Shown here: one piece after another, positions 33,120 through 47,850 of the stretch
How positions within the stretch are numbered: position 1 is the first letter of the stretch
How the letters are laid out: each line of letters starts with the position of its first letter
Assembly: GCF_028476545.1 (NCBI RefSeq)
Contig: NW_026731639.1
Coordinates: 248,001 to 312,000 of the forward strand
DNA: 64,000 nucleotides
DNA from: Physella acuta
Taxonomy: Eukaryota > Mollusca > Gastropoda > Physidae
Direction: 5' to 3'
Position numbers and translations under genes: made by a program
The notes under the pieces: model-generated
Databases searched by the model: none
Told to the model about the DNA's origin: nothing
What the model saw: only the letters and a program-made list of their open reading frames with translations

Positions 33120-33510
33120 TACTACAGCCCGGCGAAACTGCTTTTACTAATGGGTGAATGGCGGATACCTAGCGCCAAAATCCCGGGAGCTTCGAGCAGG
33201 TGGTGCTCGTCAGCCTAGTTAGGCGATTTATCTAGGAGATTTTAAACCCCAGCTGCCTTACCGTAAAATGGCTTCAGGAGTAAACCTCGAGGAAAAATCA
33301 GGAATGGAACCCCGAGGCGATAAGTTTACCAGTTCAGGGCTCCTTTCGCTGTTTTTGCAACGGGGTTGGTACCAAATGTGTTGCATTAGCATTCCTTTGT
33401 ACCATAGCGGCAAGATTGGGAGAGGGATCATGACGTATGGGCAATCCACGATCTCTTCATTTGACGCATAGGTACGCGCAAAAATTCCATTGTCACATGA
33501 GACCCAATGA

Positions 33511-33512
<2 letters not shown>
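33120..33512. other. GC-richer segment with small inverted repeats
   Basis: This block stands out from its AT-rich surroundings. It contains hairpin-forming pieces (gagcaggtggtgctc; gcctagttaggc). It may be a SINE or other structured repeat, but I cannot name the family and see no gene. Confidence 0.35.

Positions 33513-33513
<1 letters not shown>

Positions 33514-33556
<43 letters not shown>
33514..33556. repeat. (TA)n microsatellite
   Basis: About 43 bases of alternating A and T. Confidence 0.95.
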
Positions 33557-33558
<2 letters not shown>

Positions 33559-33561
33559 CCT

Positions 33562-33712
33562 AATGAAAATTGTTTTTAAAGACTTTCAATAGTAATTTTT
33601 TAACTCATAAATGTAGACTATGAGCACGATAATAATCTAACACTTAAATCCATTGAAGTATCCACGACAAACAAATTTATTTTTACATACAGAATTGATC
33701 TTTATATTTTAT
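33562..33712 (-). mobile_element. Helitron 5'-end fragment, minus orientation
   Basis: Reads on the minus strand as a Helitron left end (...atataaagatcaattctgtatgt). It is a direct repeat of 34592-34740, the left end of the neighbouring minus-strand Helitron. Only about 150 bases remain before the (TA)n tract. Confidence 0.45.
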
Positions 33713-33713
33713 A

Positions 33714-36321
<2,608 letters not shown>

Positions 36322-36407
<86 letters not shown>
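36322..36407. repeat. (TA)n microsatellite, right flank of the Ginger-like element
   Basis: About 80 bases of TA just outside the right inverted repeat. Confidence 0.95.
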
Positions 36408-36408
<1 letters not shown>

Positions 36409-36472
36409 GAGAAAAATGGCCCGTTGAGGAAGGGTACAACGGGCGCTAGGCTGATAGTGCTGTCTCTTTTCT

Positions 36473-37105
36473 CTAAACTAAAACCACCCCACCCCCCCCC
36501 CCACACACACACCACCCCCCCCCCCACCCCCACCCCCCCAAAAAAAATGTCTACCGTCCCATTCAACGAAATATAATTATATACTTTTTCCAGTGCCCGC
36601 CCCCTCCCAGAAAATTCTACCCCCGCCACCGAAAATTTCAAGTACCTCCACCCCTCTCCGGGGAGGAAAAAGTCTAAACTAAAACCACCCCCCCCCCACA
36701 CACCCCCCACCCCCCCCCCACACACCACCCCCACCCCCACCCCCCACACACACCACCCCCCCCCCCCCCCAAAAAAAAACATGTCTACCGTCCCATTCAA
36801 CGAAATATAATTATATACTTTTTCCAGTGCCCGCCCCCACCCCGAAAATTCTACCCCCGCCACCGAAAATTTCAAGTACCCCCCACCCCTCTCCGGGGAG
36901 GAAAAAGTCTAAACTAAAACCACCCCCCCACCCCCCCCCCCCCACACCACCCCCCACCCCCCCACCCCCCCAAAAAAAAAACATGTCTACCGTCCCATTC
37001 AACGAAATATAATTATATACTCTTTCCAGTGCCCGCCCCCTCCCCGAAAATTCTACCCCCGCCACCGAAAATTTCAAGTACCCTCACCCCTCTCCGTGGA
37101 GGAAA
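36473..37105. repeat. C-rich minisatellite, three units of ~200 bases
   Basis: Units start ctaaactaaaaccacccc at 36473, 36672 and 36910. Each contains poly-C/CA, 'atgtctaccgtcccattcaa', 'ccagtgcccgccccc' and 'ccctctccggggaggaaa'. The glycine-rich 246-codon open frame on the minus strand is a by-product of this composition. Confidence 0.9.
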
Positions 37106-37217
37106 TAGCAGCCATAACAATCATGTATAAATGTGTCATCTAGTCCATATAGGTCTTTGTGCTAACATTTCTCTTTGCGCTTTTATCTGTATGCGCAAAT
37201 TTCTGTTTGCGCTTTTT

Positions 37218-37878
37218 AGCGCAATTTCCATTCTGGAGAATTGCGTTTATTAACTCGTCTTTTCTGGGAATGGATGGATGGATGGATGGATGTGTGTCCG
37301 CAGCTTTTAAGTCGTATCTCCTCCTCAACGAAGCAATATCGATGACTAGTTCCAAAAGCAATTATGTTAAGCAAGTTACCAGGATGAACATAGGCCATAA
37401 AAATTCCGGGTTTCTTTCATGGATTTCCCGGAAAAGCCAAAAAACCTAGACAAAAAGCAGTTTTTGGCCCATATCTCGGCAACCAGACAATTTAGCGACT
37501 TGAAACATGTACCAATCGATTTCTGCCATAATTTAGAACAATATTGCCGAAGAAGTTTTCAAAAATATCCTTTCGTTCGGTCACAAATTTTTTTTTTAAT
37601 TAATTAAAATTTGGACCGAATTAGTAGGCATTTTTTCCAACCACACCACACGCGTCATCACGTTCAATAGCTGCGCCATCACGTTCAATGGCTGCGTCAT
37701 TACGTTCAGTAGCGAGGCGCGCAATGGTTTTTAGTCATGTAACTCTATTGTAAATAAAACATGTATTTTAACCAATGGTTTTACTAACCCTGCTCTTGAT
37801 TTACGCTACGACAGAGCTATTTTTAGATAACATAAGGAAATTGCGCTAAAATTGTCACTAGACTTTTTAATTACCTTG
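37218..37878 (+). repeat. 'AGCGCAATTTCC' repeat, copy 3
   Basis: Third copy of the family seen at 31252 and 31656, with the same ends. A segment of about 230 bases near the right end differs, including three short tandem 'gctgcg(c/t)cat(c/t)acgttcaat' units at about 37645-37712. Confidence 0.72.
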
Positions 37879-38018
37879 TTTTCTGTTTGCGTGCGTTTTT
37901 TTTTTTCTGGTTGCGCTTTTTTCTGTTTAAGCTTTTTTTGTTTGCGCTTTTTTCTGTTTGCGCTTTTTTCCCGTTGCGCATCTTTCTGATCAACCTTTCA
38001 AACATCTCAGATAAGCCG
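37879..38018. repeat. 'TTTGCGC' T-rich tandem tract
   Basis: Repeated 'tgtttgcgcttttttc' motifs. The same motif leads into copy 3 of the preceding repeat family. Confidence 0.6.
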
Positions 38019-38142
38019 ACCCGCGGCTTATCACTATCATACGCCGCTATTTAGTTTTATTTCCTGCTTTTAAGTAATTCATAATTTGTGAATTCGACAG
38101 TACCAATGCTGCCACTGAAAATATTTGCTTAAAAACACTATC
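38019..38142 (-). mobile_element. Fragment of short Helitron-like element, inverted
   Basis: Reverse complement of the right-hand part of the element at 43167-43558 (shared 'gacagtaccaatgctgccactgaaaatatttgcttaaa' region, about 100 bases). Only the 3' part is present. Confidence 0.6.
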
Positions 38143-38675
38143 AGTAGGTCGTTAAGGACGATAATCCTTTTTTTTTTTAAAAAATACCAATATTAAATTA
38201 CCGTGAAATGGTAAGTTCATCTGACTTGCTGCCCTCAACTCATGGCAACAATAGTTATGATTAGTTCAACCACCTTTACTGCCCACATTTATCACGCTCA
38301 TTACATAACAAAACTTAGGATCAAAACAGAAAGCCGACAAGGTGCAAAGGCTGTCGATGACGCATAACGTCAACACAAAATATGGTCGGACAATGCCTAC
38401 TGAGGAGAGGCCGACCAGAGAATAGCCTACGGCAAAATGTGCCTAAATTTCTTTTATAATTAACTTTTCTACCGCGTATTTAACTAAATACGTAACAAAT
38501 GTTGAGATTGTTGTGTTAATTATCTTAGAGTATTTTTACTTACAATTGTTATAAATCATAATGCTTTTAACGTCTATAAATAATTTATGCATTCAAAAAA
38601 TACAACCCACAACAATAAACATAAAAAAATGTACAATTTTTATCAAATTAATAAAAATATTTCTAAAAATATTTT
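38143..38675. other. Spacer without recognised features
   Basis: AT-rich; nothing supported. Confidence 0.4.
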
Positions 38676-39010
38676 TGTGACTTTTTTTCTGTGACTTTAT
38701 TTCTGTGACTTTTTTTCCGATAAAATTTTTCCACTGTGACTTTTTTTCCTAGCAAAAACTGTGACTTTTTTCTGTGTTTTTTTTTCCTGTGACTTTTTTT
38801 CCGTTCACCGCGTATACAGCCTACAAACATTACATTTAATTAATCCCTAGTTAATTTGCACTCTCTAAATATTTAATACATAAAAGTATTAACAAATATC
38901 ATTCAAATATATATTTGTGACTTTTTTCCTGTGGCTTTTTTTCCTGTGACTTTTTTTCTGTGTTTTTTTTTCCTGTGTTTTATTTTCCTGTGAATTTTTT
39001 TCCTACAATC
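38676..39010. repeat. Interspersed 'TGTGACTTTTTTTCC' tandem repeat
   Basis: At least ten degenerate copies of tgtgacttttttt(c/t)c in two clusters (38678-38810 and 38918-39003) separated by about 100 bases. One strand is strongly T-rich. Confidence 0.8.
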
Positions 39011-42000
39011 AAATTTATAATAGGTCTAGGCCTAGTTGACTATTGGCCTTATATCGCACACTTAGGCTAGCCATTGGCCTATGCGGCACACAGCTACGTA
39101 GCCAGGTCACGATTGGTTAAAACTTGGGTCTTATGGGAAATATTTCAACAAGGTCAAGGACGCTCCTCTGCAGTCTGTCGTCATTTTCTCCTTTTAAATA
39201 CAGGAGAACATTGTATCGAATACTACCAATACTAGAATAAAGACGAACGACACATTAACTCGTAATGTTATTAAATCAGAATATCGATATACATTTGAAG
39301 CTAACCTTTAAAAACCCTTTACTCAACACAAGGTTTCCAGCGGAAAGATCGTAGATAATTTAGTTATAACTTTTTAGAAAAAGATATAGATCTTGATTCA
39401 GTACCGTCTTAAAATCCAAGTTTAGTGAATGTTTCATGTAAAAAATCTTAAGCCCATAGGCCTAAATAGACTGCATTTTCTTTTCGAGCGATGCGGTTTC
39501 TGTTTAGCAGAGCGTCGCAAAATATAAGCTCAGTTAATCATATATTAAAACATGCGTATGACAACTAGGACATACATTAGTGCCTGTTGAACCAAAAGGC
39601 CATCTGATTTTTTTTCTTAACACAATGGTATTGATCTAGGCTTATTTCATTTACCCCAGCCCCAAACAAAATAGGCCATACTACAAATGTAGCATGGTTT
39701 ATTTAACTGTGAATGTGATTGTGATTGTCTTCCAGGCTAGGCCTAGGCTAGGCCTGATTTTGAAGATACAGAGTAATACGCATGCGCACATCTTATTTAC
39801 ATTGTTTAATTTTAAATTAGTCGTATGTTGTAATAAAAAATTAAAATAACATAATCTTTAAAATAAAATTATTCGATACTACAAAAAGTTTATTTTATGT
39901 CAAATTATACAAAAATAAGATAAAAATTGAAAAACACACATAAATACTGATTTGGAATTCTTTTATGAAAAAATAAAATGTTGATATTATTTTAAAAAAT
40001 AACAAATTTAAAATAGTATTATGTGTTTTTAAAATATAATAATGTGAAAAGTGTTTAAAATGTTTCCATACAGAGTTATAAAAATAATTCTTTTATTTTG
40101 TTAATATCTAAAAAAATTATAGCCATTCCATTATTATCAGTATTCATTAAATCGCCCCACGCGTTACATTGTAAAGGGCATGCTGGTCCTGATAATTAAT
40201 GGCGGTCAAATTGTGCTAAGGGTAAGTTAAATATATTTTATAATTTTGTTGTCTTAATCCAATTCTTTAGATTTAAGTATAACAGTAACTATGGAATTAA
40301 ACATAGATTCTAATTGTTTAGCCAATAAAAGTATACATCTAGATATTGCAAATTTGTGTGAAAGGATCATGTTGGTAATCAATACCAAATTCCCTGGGTC
40401 ATTCCTTTGTGCTGAATTTAACTTATTTTAGATCTATTCTAATCTACAAGTTCATCAGTTACTGAGAAGACAAATCTAAATTCTAGATCTAGATTTAATC
40501 TAGATCTAGTCCGTAGACTAGATTTATCATTTCTAGGATAGATTACAGATCTTGATTTTAGTCTAAAGAAGTCTAGTCTAGGTCTAGTCTAGTTGTGTGC
40601 TCAGTTACAAAATCAAGTTACAAAATCAAGATCAAGAATCTTGTTTAATCCTAAAAGGATGTAGACTAGATCTAGATCTAGATTTCTAGATCTGATCTAA
40701 ATGCATGTAAGATCTAAAATTGCATGACATTTTCTCTCGTATTGTACCCCCAACCAATTGGGAAGCTCAGTGAGAATAAATTGCGCCAAAAAATCTGCAA
40801 AAAATTTACAGCACCTGAATTCCAACATGTCGACAATTTACGACAATTTACAAGAACTTTGATGGCGACTTGAAATTTAAAAGGAAAAAATTGAGTTTGT
40901 ATTGTTAAAATGTAGCAGCAAACCTATTTAATATTATTTTGGTTCCAAATAATTTGATAGATCTAGGCTAATTTTACCACACCAGAGATTTGTCAAGTAT
41001 AGAACATGGAACAACTTTCTATTGTGCCGACTTGAAATTCCAACAAAACCGCCAGAAATACAGCATGTAACTTTTGAGATATCAGAAGAAAATTTCTTAA
41101 CTAAACAAATAGATCTAGATTCTAGATCCTAAACAAGTGTTGTAAGTTTATTTCTTGATCAATAATCTGGGTCTTGTTGGATTCTCCTAAGGGTATTCAG
41201 GATAATTCAATGTAAAAATGATACTAAATTTTAAAATTATAGGCCTACTAAGATGTTTGGGGGAATTTTTATACCAGTATCCGAAAAGAGAATCCTCTTT
41301 AAAAAAAAGGGGTGTTCTTTAAAAAAGGGGTGTTAGGATACTGATAGTTAACAAAATACAAACACGGCTGGCTAATTGCAATGCTAACCCTCTCCCTAAC
41401 CCCAACCTTAGTCCTACCATACGACATACGCCTAACCCTAAATTTCTAACCATAAAATCTGTCGAGATTATCAACCCAACACACCTATTTTATAGAAGTC
41501 TATTATCGGACTTGCAATATCTAAAATCATCCAGAAGTTTAATATTTGTGTGTATATATATATAATACTACAATAATATAATAATAATATATAATAAAAA
41601 TAAAAGCTTTATTACACAAATTATGATACACAATAATCAACACACAAACCTCTCGTTCTATTTAAACACACTCAATTAAGGGCTATAACTATATTCTAAA
41701 AGAGGGTACCTGTCATTTTAGCACAAACACACACACACAGTCCAGAAAAGCGACATGTAAGTGATGTAAAAGGTCTAGATAATTTTTTTAATAATATAAA
41801 AACATGCCAATTTTTAACATTGCACTTATGACAGCCGCTCACGTTTTCATGTCAGCGGAAGATAATTCCAGTCTCTTTTAAGGGTCTCTGAGTTCACATT
41901 AGTGTAGATATCAATCTGCCCATAGCATACGTTATAGTATAAACAATAAGTTCATTTGAATTGTTCTTTAAGAGAATAAAGCATGTACAAAATTTGTTGG

Positions 42001-42344
42001 TATGGACGCTTATTTTTCATTGTGTGTTCACATAAACCAACTATCATGCATGCAACTTTCTTTGACAGAGTGTGTTCTATCAATAGGCGTACTGTTTTGT
42101 AAATATATCATTAAATATGGAGCACTAGGTCTAGTTGAGAACCATAAGAAAATTTCGGACTGATATAAAACTTAACAAACCCCCTTAAATGAAGAGTAGA
42201 AGAGGAAGAAAAATCATGTACTGATGTATGCAACACATTTAAATTTAAAATAAGGTCTGGCATTTTGCCGCCTCGCAGCTTTTGCATCTTTCATTTTACC
42301 ATGACCCCTTATGTGAAAATGTACTTTTTCTTCCTTCTAGTCAG
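39011..42344. other. 3.3-kb spacer, including CTAGAT-rich tract and a candidate first exon
   Basis: No protein-coding unit is seen. Contents are frequent 'aggcct' motifs, a tract rich in tctagatctagat around 40480-40700, and a (CA)5 tract. A good splice donor (aagg|gtaagtt) at 40221-40222 ends a somewhat GC-richer block and could close a 5'UTR exon of gene 2. Confidence 0.4.
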
Positions 42345-42628
42345 AGGCGTAGCGATGGGGGGGGGGGGGGGGGACATATGTCCCCGGCGCCGACCTTATG
42401 TGGTGCCAAAATGGGTTGGAAAAATAATTGAAAGTTTGAGGGGGTGGAAATAAAAAGTTTGAGGGGGGGTGCAATTTCGAAAGTTAAAGGGGAGGGGGGA
42501 TGGTGTAAATCAAAAGTTTGAGGAGGGGTGCAAATCAAAAGTTTGAGGAGGGGGTGCAAAATCGTAAGTTTGAGGAGGGGGGCGCAAATCAAAAGTTTGT
42601 CCCGGCGCCGGGAAGGGTCGCTACGCCT
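42345..42628. mobile_element. MITE with AGGCGTAGCGA inverted ends
   Basis: Starts aggcgtagcga and ends tcgctacgcct. Internal inverted 'cccggcgcc' blocks are present. The centre consists of about six degenerate 'aaaagtttgaggaggggtgcaaatc' units, with poly-G at the left. Non-coding. Confidence 0.8.
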
Positions 42629-43166
42629 TGCTTCGAGTAGGCCTATAAACTTATGTCAACTCTTAATGATTCTTAGTACACTTTTTATCTTCTTGGTTGG
42701 GGGGGGGGGGGGGAATAAAAGTATATAATGTAAGCAATATGGAAAATTTGAAATGGTACTTGGGGTCATTGAGAGTGCATATGTTTATAGCCTTAGTACT
42801 AGATCTAGTAACACACATTTTTCAACTATGTGACTTCCAAAAACTTTCAACTAATGTAAATATTTTTGTATAAAATTTAAAAAAAAAAAAGATCTATTAT
42901 AAAATGTTGCCCTTCTTCAAAGGACAAATACTTCAGTCGAGCCTGAGCCTGGTTCGTGTTTGATATAGCTTGTTTTAGGAAAAATAAAAATGACGTCATT
43001 GTGATGTGTGCTCTAGGCTTACTAACTATATTCTGAGCTCAAATGAACTCATTGTGACCTTTCTACCATTTCTTGTTTGGGAGGGAGGGGGGGGGATACC
43101 AGCGACAAATTGTAAAAGCGCGACAAATTGTAAAAGCAGTCTACTACTATTAGGCTAAAAGCATAA
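42629..43166. other. Spacer with poly-G runs
   Basis: AT-rich sequence with G runs near 42700 and 43088. No gene is seen. Confidence 0.5.
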
Positions 43167-43558
43167 TCTATATATATAATTCTCTTCTGGGATCAGTTAG
43201 AAAACAAGCTGCAAGCGCGCCTTTGCAGTCCCCTCTCTTCCTCTCTATCACTATCACTACCACCCCCACCCCACCCCCACATGATCTGGTGAGCGGTGTT
43301 CACTCTGTTTACATTTTACAATCATAGAGACGGGTTTGGTGACGGCTATTAGGGGCAGATAATTTAGTTTGAAACGATTTTAAACTTAGAGGAGGTAACT
43401 AAGAGGAGGCTGCTTTCACGTGGGGGGGGGGGGTAGTGATTTTAAGCAAATATTTTCAATGGCAGAATTGGTACTGTCGAATTCACAAATTATAAATTAC
43501 TGAAAAGTAGAAAAAAAACAACTAAATAGCGGCGTATGATACGCAACGGGTCAGCTCG
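43167..43558 (+). mobile_element. Short Helitron-like element, copy 1
   Basis: Begins A|TCTATATATATAATTCTC and ends cgggtcagCTCG|T after a gcgtat-gatacgc hairpin. This is the Helitron terminal plan, with CTCG in place of CTAG. Non-coding, about 390 bases. It shares its right half with 38019-38142 and most of its length with 44722-45148. Confidence 0.65.
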
Positions 43559-44254
43559 TAACAATAATTGAAGATGTGGCTTGGTTATTATCAAGGTGGT
43601 AGTTTCGGCTCCAATGTTTTTTCAAGTAATTCCAAAACACCGTTTAAAAAAATTAAAAGATCCCTTCTAATTCAACTAATTCTTTCAGGATTAGTGTTAA
43701 AAATAGATACCTTTTCCATCTTTAAGAATCTAAGACTCATTAGATTGATAACAAAGTGGGCAACTAGATCATTACATTTGTATTAGTTAAATGTTGAAAA
43801 AAAAATTCCCTTTTTTTTTTATTTTAAAATCTATTTTTTAAAACCCATTAAATTGTAATTAGAAAGGGCTTTCATTGTTATTTTAGAGTAACAGAAACTT
43901 CTTTTATTTAAGATATTAGCAAATGTGGCCATACAATACAGATTTCTTAATTTTAAAAATCTGGAATTTATTAAGAACTCCTGGAAAACTCATGAAATTT
44001 ATTTTTAGTTTTGGAGCATGAACACTAATTTAAACATTTTTGACCAATATCTAGATCAAGAAAAAAAAAACCAACTCATGATAGATGTACTAGTTTAGTT
44101 GAAAAATTTTTTCTCACTTTTCGAGAAAATAAAACAAATGTCAAGCAAATAGTGTCTTGCTATTTATCCATTAATTCCATTGGTGTGTCTCACATTTACT
44201 TTTCGTAGTTCTCATGTGTTTTGCATTTTCCTAACACTGTAGAAATCTAGCAAG
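43559..44254. other. Spacer without recognised features
   Basis: AT-rich; a 72-codon open frame (43568-43786) has no support beyond chance. Confidence 0.4.
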
Positions 44255-44460
44255 ACTGGAAGGTACCAGGCTGCTAACCCGCACATCTTAAATTAGAATC
44301 TTGATTTAGATAATAGGCTTCTAGCATGAATTCCCTTGGCATTGTGCAGACCACAGTATCCCTTCACATTCAGAGGTCATAGAAACACACACAGGTGAAC
44401 TTCACTTCATTTGCCCCATGGACCGTCGGGTTAAAAAAGGGTACTTTTTATATTACCCAG
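44255..44460 (+). repeat. SINE-like element, copy 2
   Basis: Has 'ggctgctaacccgcacatct' followed by a tail with 'gtgcagaccacagtatccct', 'ggtcatagaaacacac' and 'catttgccccatggaccg'. These parts resemble the conserved 3' domain of gastropod SINEs. It shares the 'ctaacccgca' segment with the copy at 32640. Confidence 0.55.
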
Positions 44461-44721
44461 GATAAAGTACATCAGCACGGATGCTACTTTGTTAAGCAGA
44501 AAATAAATACTTAAAATAAGGAAAAAAAAACATGAGACCCTACACACAGGAGGTATTAGTAGTATGCATAGGTTTAGTATATTTTTTTACGAAGTTAAAA
44601 AATAGCCAGCTTCTATATCTATATACTACAGCTTAACTTCAAATTTTTTCTTTAAACAACTAACAAATGCTAAAGCTCCTCGTCATAGTCTTATTGTCAT
44701 AAATATTAAATTCAGCGAGCA

Positions 44722-45148
44722 TCTATATATATAATTCTCTTCATGGGGACCATAGAAGTCACCTTGCAGCTTAGCCACCACCCTCATCCCCCACCCTCAT
44801 CCCCCCACCTGTCAGGTGAGCTGTGGTTCACCCTGAATGTTTACAATCATAGAGCTGGGTCGGCTATTAGGGCTAGGAACAGATAATTTAGATTTAAAAA
44901 AGGGAGGTAATAATTTCTGCCATAACTATTCATTGTCATCAGTAAACTGTCGTCACTCACAGCTGCTTTCACTGAGTTCGCGGGAGGGATGGGGAGGGAG
45001 GGTGAGGATAATCGTCTTTACCAGCTACTAATAGTGCTTTTAAGCAAAATATTTTCAGTCGCAGCATTGGTAGTGAATTTATGAATTACTGAAAAGTAGA
45101 AACTAAACCAACTAAACAGCAGCGTATGCTAGGTCGCGTGTCTGCTCG
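44722..45148 (+). mobile_element. Short Helitron-like element, copy 2
   Basis: Same start (tctatatatataattctctt) and end (ctgCTCG|T) as the element at 43167, with divergent middle. It carries 'acaatcatagag', 'cggctattaggg' and 'cagataatttag' blocks in the same order. Confidence 0.65.
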
Positions 45149-46714
45149 TAGTTACTAGTACATGTTTTTAGTCACAGCGCGTAGTGGGATGATCATTTTC
45201 TGATTTACTTATTTTTTATATTCACTGTATGAAACGCAAAAACTTTTTGTAAATTTTGCAGAACATTTCTAAAATATTGGTTCGTTTTTGTACCTCCTGC
45301 AATCTTGGCAGTTGACATTTTCCTTTTGAAATGTAGGCCTATGTTAACCTAGAAACTAATGACAAAGAAACATCACATTTTCCTTGCTTATTTTTCATTT
45401 TAATTTATTTAAAAAAAATGACATTGTTGCTTCCTCTTTGATTTAGTAGGACGGTGAGCATGTTTGAAAATATAAACACACATTTGTATAGGTGGTGGTG
45501 AAATGTCTTGACATCAGTGGTTCCACATTATAAAAATAATAAACAATGCATGTTATCTCTGGCAAGGTGTCATATTTGAACTTACGTTCTATCATGAGGA
45601 CTAGACAAACTTTTCCTTTGCAATTGAACCTGATTCTTAAGTTTAATTGAATGTCCATAATTTGTGGGGTTTTTTAGGGGGGGGGGAGAAAATGTGAAGT
45701 CATGGTCTATCTTAAACAATGTTCCTGCTATGGCCTATACTAGGGTTAATGATTTAAAACTTGTGTGAACTCACTGTGTTCCCTTGATTCAGTCTTGTTG
45801 GGGGGGGGGGGGGGAGTGCTACACCAGCTATTTTTTTTTAATAACATAATGCTATTCTAAAATTATATAACAACATGGCTTGGCTATTATCAATACTTTT
45901 GGCTAATACAGCACCTATTTTTAAATGTTAATTTCAAGTTGAGGTCTGAACTATTTGTTATAAAATCAGCTTAAGTAAAAGCTGATCTCAGCTCTAAAAT
46001 CAATGCAGGTCTTTTGGCTAAAAGATCGTTAGTTTAGGTACCTTGAAAGAAATTAGTAGTTTGATGTTAAATGCAATTTTTTACACAGTTAAGATAAAAT
46101 ATTAAATTGGCTTCAAAATACATTCAAAGGATATATGCCTGCTGCAGTAGATTAATCCATATGTTGCCCTTGCTAAGAATGTTTCATATACTGTTCTAGA
46201 ATGTCATCCAAATTTGTCAGTTTATTTTGCTGTTTCAAAATTTATCAGATAAGCCGATTTACTTACCTCATTCATGCCTACCATCCCACGTTTTGTAAAA
46301 TTGTTCTGTAAAGTTGTTTTAAAAATTGTTGTGTGTTCAGTCACTCTTTTTTTGTAAGTAAAATGCGAGTTCATGCATTAATTTCTGTTTGTTTGTTTCT
46401 GACATTTTAATGTTTTCGAAAAAGTTTGCTGCTGAGATTTTGAAAATAAACACTGAATCTTTTAATCAATTTCAAAAATTTTAATTTTTAATTATTAAAG
46501 TAATAGCGCAACATGTTTTTTAGGCATGAGTATGTAAGGAAATTAAAAAATAATTAAAATGGCCAAATTTTTTTAAAAGAAAGATTCTTATAAACCAATT
46601 TTAAAAATTCGGATGCTCTTGTACTAAAGAGCCTCAGAAAAGCTTTAACCTAAGATAATTAATTGTTACGGTTACTTCTTGATTTAAATTAATAAATCTG
46701 TTTTACTCTTTCAG
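45149..46714. other. 1.5 kb upstream of the gene 2 coding start
   Basis: AT-rich with two G runs (45677-45687, 45798-45813). I see no convincing core promoter. The acceptor tttactctttcag at 46702-46714 shows that the first exon lies further upstream. Confidence 0.4.
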
Positions 46715-47527
46715 ATTTTACAGTATTTAAATGAATAAAAAACAGAAGGATGGATTTTGATTCATCATCCAAGTTTATTCAATCACTGGCTAAATTTCTC
46801 CAGTCTTTGTGTAATGGATACGTTGACTTTGACAAAGGAGTGGAAGTTATAGGCCATATTTACATTAATGTTGATAGTGATACTGGCAAAAAGGTTGACT
46901 ATGTTTTAAATGAAAAAGTGTGTAAAAATGATAATTCCATTACTTTCATCAGCAATAGTTTTCATGCCCAACCAGCAGAAAAACCAAAGCCAATACCTAA
47001 GAAGGCAGCAGAACCTGAAAAACAAAATGAAGACACTATTGTTATGGAAGATTCAGGTCAAGCTGTTCCGAACAGCACAAATGTAGGTACTATGGGCTCT
47101 TTTAGAAATGCCTCTCCAAGAGCAATGTCTCATGAAGCAGCTTTTGTACCTGGTTCAAAACGACCTCGCACTCCGCCTCATAGGAGAAATTCGGGTAAAC
47201 ACAACAGCCCAGCCATGAAACATGGTATGCCTCAGTCTCCACGGTATCAAGATTCTGGTGGTCCAGCTGCCAAAATGGTCAGATCAGAAATTACCCCTAG
47301 TCCTTTAAATAATAGCAACGTTGGTGATGATTATGAAAGCTCAAATGTCTTTCAGTCTGGTGAAGAAGATGATAGTCAAAACTTTTCAGCTAATTTTCTT
47401 GAAGAACAAAGTGCTTCAGACATTGATCAAAAGCCAATCATTGATCCTGACATTAGTATTGTTAAAGAGGAATATATGTCAAGTCAACAGAGCAGTTGTT
47501 CATATTCTGGCAATAGTCAAACTTCAG
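46715..47527 (+). CDS. Gene 2, exon with start codon: shared N-terminal region
   Basis: Entered by acceptor tttactctttcag. Translation starts at ATG 46750 in good context (A at -3, G at +4). It encodes 259 codons plus one base, then donor ag|gttagt. Residues 1-72 look like a compact folded region (SLAKFLQSLCNGYVDFDKG, then EVIGHIYINVD) that I do not recognise; it is not BTB. After it come a lysine/proline linker, a nuclear-signal-like SKRPRTPPHRR at 136-146, several S/T-P sites, an acidic serine-rich part and a VKEE sumoylation consensus at 238-241. This fits a nuclear regulatory protein whose DNA-binding end is supplied by alternative exons. Confidence 0.85.
46731..46760 (+). promoter_or_regulatory. 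uORF overlapping the gene 2 start codon
   Basis: An upstream ATG at 46731 in weak context opens a nine-codon frame ending at TGA 46758-46760, which overlaps the main ATG at 46750 in another frame. It could lower translation, with leaky scanning reaching the main start. Confidence 0.5.
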
Positions 47528-47703
47528 GTTAGTATTTTGTTTTTTTGTTTTAGCTGAACATATTTAGTGGTGCAAACATACATCTCATGTGGGGAAATAT
47601 GTAATTAATAAAGAGATGGCATGGTTCACATATATATAAATTTATTTTCCTTGAGTGCTTTTTAAAAAAAAAAGTATAATTAACAATTTACAAATAATTA
47701 TAG

Positions 47704-47850
47704 GACCAGGTCGGGGCAAAAACCAACAGTCCTCGGCATATCCTGTGATGATTCATCCTAATCCTTCCAATTACTCAAATGCTGCTGCTAGTTCTCATCA
47801 ATCTGATTCATATTCCGGTTCTTCTTTAGAAGGAGCAGGAGATCCCTCTA
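47704..47850 (+). CDS. Gene 2, second coding exon
   Basis: 147 bases between acceptor aataattatag and donor a|gtgagt. It enters and leaves in phase 1, so it can be included or skipped without shifting the frame. The 49 codons are rich in serine, asparagine and glycine, a likely flexible linker. Its exit phase matches all five last exons and the connector downstream. Confidence 0.85.

Noticed and set aside
42265-42728. Open frames around the G-rich block
   Set aside because: Produced by poly-G and the tandem core of a MITE.
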